Program-made: the position numbers and the translations under genes
Part shown: positions 58,526-64,000 of the stretch, one piece after another
Layout of the letters: each line of letters opens with the position of its first letter
How positions within the stretch are numbered: the stretch's first letter is position 1
Origin: an uncultured Prevotella sp.
GTDB lineage: Bacteria > Bacteroidota > Bacteroidia > Bacteroidales > Bacteroidaceae
NCBI GenBank assembly: GCA_934204655.1
Contig: CAKPZJ010000003.1
Coordinates: forward strand, 1-64,000
Reading direction: 5' to 3'
Length of the DNA stretch: 64,000 nt
The notes under the pieces: generated by a model
What the model was told of the DNA's origin: nothing
Seen by the model: the letters and a program-made list of their open reading frames with translations, nothing else
Database searches by the model: none

Positions 58526-60424
58526 ATGGACAAGAACACCATAACCGGATTAATACTGATTGCCATCGTATTCATAGGCTTCACCTGGTGGAGCCAGCCT
58601 TCGGCCGAAGAGGTAAAGGCTCAACAGGAACAGGTGGCCAAGCAGGAAGCTGCCAAGAAGCAGATGGACAAAGCCAAGACTGCTGCCATGCAGGCCCAGA
58701 AGGCCAAGGTCATCCAGCAGACCATCGAGGACACTACCGCCCTTTTCCATAAGGCACTACAAGGCGTTCCGCAGCATATAGTGCTCAAAAACAGCCAGAT
58801 AGAGCTTACCCTTAACAGCAAGGGAGCCACCGTTGAGAAAGCCCTTATCAAGAATTATAAGGATAATATCAACGAGCGCGAAGGCGTAGTACTTTTTGAC
58901 CAGAAGGATCAGAGCCTCAACTACACCTTAGCAGCCAAGGAAGCCAACATCTCTACTCAGGACTTGTACTTCGAGCCTTCGCAGGTTACTGACTCTACCG
59001 TTGTCTTCACGGCTTGGGCTGGCCAGGGCAAGAGCATTGTCCTGAGCTACCGCCTGGGTAGCGACTACATGCTCCACATGCAGTTCTCTGTTCAGGGCAT
59101 GGGCGGCCTCTTCGCCCCTAACACCAATACGATGGACATCAACTGGCAGGAGAAGTGCCGCCAGCAGGAGCGCGGTTTTACCTTTGAGAACCGCTACGCC
59201 ACACTTACCTACCACAATGCCGATGGTGGCACCGACTACCTGAGTGAGACCTCGGAGAAGATTGACGACCCTGTCGAGGATAAGATAGACTGGGTTGCCT
59301 TCAAGAATCAGTTCTTCTCTGCCGTTATGATAGCCCGCAACGACTTCCAACCTAATGCGCTGATGACCTCAATACCGCAGGAGAAAGGCTCGGGATACCT
59401 GAAGAACTACCAGGCCAAGATGAAGACATTCTTCGACCCCAATGGCAAGCAGCCCTCTGAGTTCGATTTCTACTACGGCCCTAACGACTTCCGCCTTCTG
59501 CAGAGCGTTGAGAAAGAGAGCACGTTCCACAAGGACCTGGAACTTCAGCGACTGGTTTACCTGGGATGGCCTCTGTTCCGCATTATCAACCGTTGGTTTA
59601 CCATATACGTATTCGACTGGCTCTCGCGCCTGTTCCCCATGGGTGTAGTGCTTATCCTTATCACCCTGTTGCTCAAGGTTATCACTTTCCCGATGGTCAA
59701 GAAGAGCTATATGAGCAGCGCCAAGATGCGCGTGCTCAAACCGAAGCTCGACGCAGCCACTGCCAAGTACGACAAGCCCGAAGACCAGATGCAGAAGCAG
59801 CAGGCCATGATGGCCGAGTATGCCAAGTACGGTGTAAGTCCCCTCTCGGGATGTCTGCCCATGCTGATACAGATGCCCATCTGGATTGCCATGTTCAACT
59901 TTGTCCCCAATGCCATTCAGCTGCGTGGTCAGAGTTTCCTGTGGATGCACGACCTCTCGACCTACGACCCCATTATCGAGTGGAGCCGTAACCTGCCGCT
60001 GATAGGCGACCACCTGTCGCTCACCTGCATACTCTTCTGCGTGGCCAACTTGCTCTATTCGTGGATGACCATGCGCCAACAGCGCGACCAGATGGTAGGA
60101 CAGCAAGCCGAACAGATGAAGATGATGCAGTGGATGATGTTCCTCATGCCGCTCATGTTCTTCTTTATCTTCAACGACTACTCCGCTGGACTGAATTTCT
60201 ACTACTTTATCAGCCTGTTCTTCTCAGCGGCCATCATGTGGACGCTTCGCAAGACCACCAATGACGAGAAACTGCTCGCTATCCTTGAAACCCGCTACAA
60301 GGAGAACCAGAATAATCCTCAGAAGATGAAAGGACTGGCCGCCCGCTTGCAGGCCATGCAGGAGCAGCAGGCACAGCTGCAAAAGCAGCGCGAAGAACTG
60401 GAACGTAAAAGACGCAAACTATAA
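58526..60424 (+). CDS. yidC: Membrane protein insertase YidC
   Basis: This 632-residue protein has an N-terminal anchor helix (LILIAIVFIGFTWWSQPS), a coiled coil, a large periplasmic beta domain (about 60-330) and the insertase core: LVYLGWPLFRIINRWFTIYV, VVLILITLLLKVITFPM, LSGCLPMLIQMPIWIAMFNF and FFFIFNDYSAGLNFYYFIS. The hydrophilic groove Arg is probably in LLLKVITF/KSYMSSAKMR. It inserts proteins into the inner membrane. The end is a basic coiled tail (LEARLKAMQEQQ-type). The stop overlaps the S9 start by one base. Confidence 0.96.
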   Translation: MDKNTITGLILIAIVFIGFTWWSQPSAEEVKAQQEQVAKQEAAKKQMDKAKTAAMQAQKAKVIQQTIEDTTALFHKALQGVPQHIVLKNSQIELTLNSKGATVEKALIKNYKDNINEREGVVLFDQKDQSLNYTLAAKEANISTQDLYFEPSQVTDSTVVFTAWAGQGKSIVLSYRLGSDYMLHMQFSVQGMGGLFAPNTNTMDINWQEKCRQQERGFTFENRYATLTYHNADGGTDYLSETSEKIDDPVEDKIDWVAFKNQFFSAVMIARNDFQPNALMTSIPQEKGSGYLKNYQAKMKTFFDPNGKQPSEFDFYYGPNDFRLLQSVEKESTFHKDLELQRLVYLGWPLFRIINRWFTIYVFDWLSRLFPMGVVLILITLLLKVITFPMVKKSYMSSAKMRVLKPKLDAATAKYDKPEDQMQKQQAMMAEYAKYGVSPLSGCLPMLIQMPIWIAMFNFVPNAIQLRGQSFLWMHDLSTYDPIIEWSRNLPLIGDHLSLTCILFCVANLLYSWMTMRQQRDQMVGQQAEQMKMMQWMMFLMPLMFFFIFNDYSAGLNFYYFISLFFSAAIMWTLRKTTNDEKLLAILETRYKENQNNPQKMKGLAARLQAMQEQQAQLQKQREELERKRRKL

Positions 60425-62577
60425 TGAATATAGCTAAGACTATCGCCATAGTTGCCGCCCTCAGCATGGGCGGCAATTTTGCAAACGCACAGACCATGAT
60501 AGGTAAGAACGACATCAAGCTCGCCTCAGATGCCATGACCCCCGAGGCTCTCTGGGCCATGGGCCGCATCGGCGGGGCACAGGCTTCGCCCGATGGCAAG
60601 CAGGTAATTTACCAGGTGGGCTACTACAGCATTAAGGAGAATAAGGGTCACCAGATGCTCTTCTGTATGAACAGCGACGGCAGCAACAAGCGCGCCCTGA
60701 CCCACAGCGCCAAGAGCGAGACCGATGCAGCCTGGATAGAAGGTGGGCGCAAGATAGCCTACCTCTGCGACGGTCAGCTCTGGAAGATGAGCCCTGACGG
60801 CAGCAATAAACAGCAGCTTACCCACTCAGACATAGACATCGAGGGATTTAAGTTCGCCCCCGACGGCAAGCAGGTCATCCTCATTAAGTCTATACCCTAC
60901 CACGGCACCATCAAGCAGAACCCTGCCGACCTGCCCAAGGCCACTGGCCGCCTCATTACCGACATGAACTACCGCCACTGGGACCACTATGTAGAGAGCA
61001 TAGCCCATCCATTCTTGGCCCAGGTAAGCGACAACCAGATAGACAATGGTACCGACATCATGGCCGGCGAACCCTACGAGTGCCCCACGGCTCCCTTTGG
61101 CGGCATCGAGCAGATAGCCTGGAGCCCCAACTCCAAGCAGATAGCCTATTCGAGCCGCAAGCGCACTGGCCTGCAGTACGCCATCTCTACCGATGCCGAC
61201 ATCTACCTCTACGATACCGAGAGTAAGACCACCCGTAACCTCTGCAAGCCTGAAGGTTACAAGGAGCCGGCCATCGACCCCACCAAGACTATGAAGGACC
61301 AACCCGTAAACCACCAACAGGGCGACCTCAATGTGGGTTACGACACTAATCCCTCTTTCTCGCCCGACGGAACCCGCATAGCATGGCTCAGCATGGCCCG
61401 CAACGGCTATGAGAGCGACCGCAACCGACTGCTGGTGTACAACCTGTCTACGGGCAAGAAAGAATATGTAACCGAGACACTGGACACCAATGTCGACGAG
61501 TTTTGCTGGAATAGCGACAGCAAGTCGCTCTACTTCTTAGCCGTATGGCATGGCTGTACCCACATCTACCAGACCACACTGGCGGGTCAGGTACATCAGG
61601 TCACCACCGGTCAGTACGACTACAGTAGCGTACAGCTCATTGGCCGCGGCAAACAGCTGTTGGCCACCCGCCACTCCATGAGCCACCCCGACGACATCTT
61701 TGTCATCACGCCGAAGAAGAAAACCGAGGTTACCCAGATAACCGATGAGAATAAGCACATATTCGACCAGTTGGCCATCGGCAAGGTAGAGCCCCGCTGG
61801 GTGAAGACCACCGATAACAAGGATATGCTGGTATGGGTCATCCTGCCACCCCACTTTGACGCCACCAAGAAGTACCCCACCCTGCTCTTCTGCGAGGGTG
61901 GTCCACAGAGTCCTGTTTCCCAGTTCTGGAGTTACCGCTGGAACATGCAGATTATGGCTGCCCACGGGTATGTCATCATCGCCCCCAACCGCCGCGGCCT
62001 CCCTGGTTTCGGCAGCGAGTGGAACGAGGCCGTCAGTGGCGACTGGACGGGTCAGTGTATGAACGACTACCTGAGCGCCATTGACGATGCAGCCAACAAC
62101 CTGCCCTACGTGGACAAGGATAGGCTCGGAGCCGTGGGTGCCAGTTTCGGCGGTTTCTCGGTCTACTATCTGGCCGGTCACCACAACAAGCGCTTCAAAT
62201 GTTTCATCGCCCACGATGGAGCCTTCAACCTGGAGTCTATGTACACCGATACCGAGGAGGCATGGTTCTCTAACTGGGAATACGACGACGCTTACTGGAA
62301 CAAAGACCAGACCGACCGCGCCCGCCGCACCTACGCCAACAGTCCCCACCGGGCTGTCGACAACTGGGACACCCCCATCCTCTGCATCCATGGCGAGAAA
62401 GACTACCGTATCAATGCCAACCAGGGCTTTGGTGCCTTTAACGCCGCGCGCATGAAAGGCATCCCCGCCGAGTTGCTGCTGTACCCCGACGAGAACCACT
62501 GGGTGCTCAAGCCCCAGAACGGCATCCTCTGGCAGCGCACGTTCTTCTCGTGGCTCGACCGCTGGCTCAAGAAATAA
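60424..62577 (+). CDS. S9-family serine peptidase (prolyl oligopeptidase/DPP-IV type), exported
   Basis: This 717-residue protein has a signal peptide (AIVAALSMGGNFANAQ), a WD40-like beta-propeller (about 40-420, with repeats such as FSPDGTRIAWLSMARNGY) and an alpha/beta-hydrolase domain. The triad is Ser574 in GASFGGFS, Asp660 in GEKDYR and His692 in DENHWV. It trims dipeptides or cleaves after Pro or Ala in the periplasm; specificity is not visible. It overlaps yidC by one base and precedes the MFS gene by 21 bases, suggesting peptide use. Confidence 0.93.
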   Translation: MNIAKTIAIVAALSMGGNFANAQTMIGKNDIKLASDAMTPEALWAMGRIGGAQASPDGKQVIYQVGYYSIKENKGHQMLFCMNSDGSNKRALTHSAKSETDAAWIEGGRKIAYLCDGQLWKMSPDGSNKQQLTHSDIDIEGFKFAPDGKQVILIKSIPYHGTIKQNPADLPKATGRLITDMNYRHWDHYVESIAHPFLAQVSDNQIDNGTDIMAGEPYECPTAPFGGIEQIAWSPNSKQIAYSSRKRTGLQYAISTDADIYLYDTESKTTRNLCKPEGYKEPAIDPTKTMKDQPVNHQQGDLNVGYDTNPSFSPDGTRIAWLSMARNGYESDRNRLLVYNLSTGKKEYVTETLDTNVDEFCWNSDSKSLYFLAVWHGCTHIYQTTLAGQVHQVTTGQYDYSSVQLIGRGKQLLATRHSMSHPDDIFVITPKKKTEVTQITDENKHIFDQLAIGKVEPRWVKTTDNKDMLVWVILPPHFDATKKYPTLLFCEGGPQSPVSQFWSYRWNMQIMAAHGYVIIAPNRRGLPGFGSEWNEAVSGDWTGQCMNDYLSAIDDAANNLPYVDKDRLGAVGASFGGFSVYYLAGHHNKRFKCFIAHDGAFNLESMYTDTEEAWFSNWEYDDAYWNKDQTDRARRTYANSPHRAVDNWDTPILCIHGEKDYRINANQGFGAFNAARMKGIPAELLLYPDENHWVLKPQNGILWQRTFFSWLDRWLKK

Positions 62578-62598
62578 GAAATACAATAAACATAAACT

Positions 62599-64000
62599 AT
62601 GAATCAATCAGTTCAAAAAACCTTACGCGACTCAGCGGCACTCCGCTGGACAGCCCTGTTGCTGCTGGCCTTGGCCATGTTCTGCGCCTATATCTTCATG
62701 GACATTCTATCGCCCATCAAGGATCTCATGCAGACGCAGCGCGGATGGGACTCCGATGCCTTTGGCACCATGCAGGGGTCCGAGACCTTCCTCAACGTAT
62801 TCGTATTCTTCCTCATCTTTGCCGGCATTATCCTGGATAAGATGGGGGTACGCTTCACCGCCCTCCTGTCGGGAGCCGTCATGCTCATTGGCGCCATCAT
62901 CAAGTGGTATGCCATCAGCGATGCCTTCATTGGCAGCAGCCTGGAGGTCTGGTTTACCAACAACCTCAATCATATCCCCATCTTCGAGCAGCTCGGCGTG
63001 TCTCCTTTCTATGAGGGCATGCCTGCTTCAGCCAAACTCGCAGCCTGTGGCTTCATGCTCTTCGGCTGCGGAGCCGAGATGGGAGGCATTACCGTATCGC
63101 GCGGCATTGTCAAGTGGTTCAAGGGCCGCGAGATGGCCTTAGCCATGGGTTCCGAGATGGCCCTGGCCCGTCTGGGTGTAGCCACCTGTATGATTTTCTC
63201 GCCTTTCTTTGCCAAGTTAGGCGGTGTGGTCAGCGTGTCGCGCTCTGTGGCCTTTGGCGTAGTACTCCTCTGCATCGCCCTCATCATGCTGGTGGTCTAC
63301 TTCTTCATGGATAAGAAGCTGGACGAGCAGACGGGCGAAGCCGAGGAAAAAGACGACCCTTTCAAGATAAGCGATTTAGGACAGATACTTACCAGCAGCG
63401 GTTTCTGGCTGGTCTCCCTGCTCTGCGTGCTTTACTACTCGGCTATATTCCCCTTCCAGAAGTATGCCGTGAATATGCTCCAGTGCAACCTCACCTTTAC
63501 CGAGGTTCCCGCAGACTCCTTCTGGGCCTCCACCTCGGTTACCATCGTCCAGTATGCCATCATGCTGGTTGTGGCCGCCACTGCCTTTATGTTCAACTTT
63601 ATGAAGAACAAGCAGCTCAAGTACACCATGCTCGCCCTGTCCATCGTGGCTCTCATAACCTACTGCTATATGGGCTACATGCGCCAGTCGGCTGAGTCCA
63701 TCTTTGCCGTCTTCCCCCTGCTGGCCGTAGGTATCACTCCCATACTGGGCAACTACGTTGACCACAAGGGCAAGGCAGCCAGCATGCTTGTCCTGGGCTC
63801 GCTGCTACTCATCGCCTGCCACCTCACGTTTGCCTTCATCCTGCCCGAGTTCAAGGGCAACCAGGTAGGCGGTGTCATCGTGGCCTACGTCACCATCCTC
63901 ATTCTCGGTGCCTCGTTCTCGCTGGTTCCCGCATCGCTCTGGCCCAGCGTACCCAAGCTCGTTGATGCCAAGATTATCGGTTCGGCCTACGCCCTGATAT
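62599..64000 (+). CDS. MFS transporter, cut by the right edge
   Basis: ATG 62599 opens a frame with no stop before 64000 (467 residues visible). It has about eleven hydrophobic helices, e.g. WTALLLLALAMFCAYIFMDI, SFLNVFVFFLIFAGIILDK-like, FGVVLLCIALIMLVVYFFMD and MLVVAATAFMFNF. MGVRFTALLSGAVM after the second helix corresponds to the MFS loop-2/3 region, and GYVDHKG-type loops lie further on. The long insert after helix 3 is typical of a Bacteroidetes MFS subgroup. Substrate unknown; position after an S9 peptidase hints at peptides or sugars. C-terminus missing. Confidence 0.82.
   Translation, partial: MNQSVQKTLRDSAALRWTALLLLALAMFCAYIFMDILSPIKDLMQTQRGWDSDAFGTMQGSETFLNVFVFFLIFAGIILDKMGVRFTALLSGAVMLIGAIIKWYAISDAFIGSSLEVWFTNNLNHIPIFEQLGVSPFYEGMPASAKLAACGFMLFGCGAEMGGITVSRGIVKWFKGREMALAMGSEMALARLGVATCMIFSPFFAKLGGVVSVSRSVAFGVVLLCIALIMLVVYFFMDKKLDEQTGEAEEKDDPFKISDLGQILTSSGFWLVSLLCVLYYSAIFPFQKYAVNMLQCNLTFTEVPADSFWASTSVTIVQYAIMLVVAATAFMFNFMKNKQLKYTMLALSIVALITYCYMGYMRQSAESIFAVFPLLAVGITPILGNYVDHKGKAASMLVLGSLLLIACHLTFAFILPEFKGNQVGGVIVAYVTILILGASFSLVPASLWPSVPKLVDAKIIGSAYALI

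Overview
This 64 kb window comes from a Bacteroidales chromosome, most likely Prevotella or a close relative. Three things suggest this. Many genes have the Bacteroidetes-type -7 promoter element TAnnTTTG, in several cases with TTTG 19-20 bases upstream. The gene content is typical: DUF5686, DUF3078, DUF4230, DUF2807 (GIN), clostripain-like C11 peptidase, SPOR lipoprotein, a GGGtGRT pair and a Bacteroides-type inositol-lipid cluster. Most genes also lack a Shine-Dalgarno sequence. I saw no tRNA or rRNA gene, CRISPR array, transposase or prophage. The region reads as core chromosome with intergenic repeats.

Layout. 1-4.0 kb (minus): SPOR lipoprotein, ruvX, def, TPR protein and the N-terminus of thrS at the left edge. 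4.2-5.0 kb (plus): YtxH, holin-like and a 93-residue protein. 5.2-10.3 kb: pyk, a nitroreductase, dinB divergent from a SprT-like protein, and a DUF3298 lipoprotein. 11.2-13.3 kb (plus): HU, a 29-residue basic microprotein (bS22/mS38-like) and rng. 13.3-19.7 kb (minus): fabD, a GH13 amylase, an AlaX-like editing protein and a GH106 rhamnosidase, tightly spaced. 20-21.2 kb (minus): rpsF-rpsR-rplI. 21.7-29.5 kb: two ECF sigma-factor modules around a plus-strand M64 peptidase/TPR operon; the second module is preceded by a secretion-tail miniprotein and an L,D-transpeptidase, with 64-bp tandem promoter-like repeats upstream. 29.8-32.2 kb (minus): rnz, a lipoprotein and mazG. 32.3-36.2 kb (plus): valS and a C11 peptidase, convergent with ald. 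37.9-40.3 kb (minus): DUF2461, nth, an OmpH/Skp-like lipoprotein and a 64-residue membrane protein. 40.4-42.8 kb (plus): pepD and a GIN-domain protein. 42.8-45.3 kb (minus): PgpA-like phosphatase, GtrA, CDP-alcohol phosphotransferase and PAP2 synthase, the inositol-lipid set without its inositol-phosphate synthase. 45.4-48.7 kb (plus): DUF5686 protein and a LuxR-type response regulator. 48.8-52.9 kb (minus): two DUF4230 proteins and a PiT transporter with a helical C-terminal extension. 53.4-55.1 kb (plus): NifU/IscU-like scaffold and GGGtGRT protein. 55.4-56.7 kb (minus): DUF3078 barrel. 56.9-64 kb (plus): pyrG, yidC, an S9 peptidase and a truncated MFS transporter.

The strongest leads are five. 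First, the 29.8-26.2 kb operon: CTD-like miniprotein, L,D-transpeptidase, ECF sigma, membrane protein and Spy-like protein, behind tandem repeats that each carry a promoter motif. Second, a 92-93 bp intergenic element with 18-bp terminal inverted repeats, present three times. Third, a family of AT-rich palindromes (CCTTATTATATA-like) found only at gene junctions. Fourth, the scaffold/GGGtGRT pair. Fifth, the 29-residue ribosomal-protein-like gene. Function calls rest on motif recognition by eye; no database search was run.
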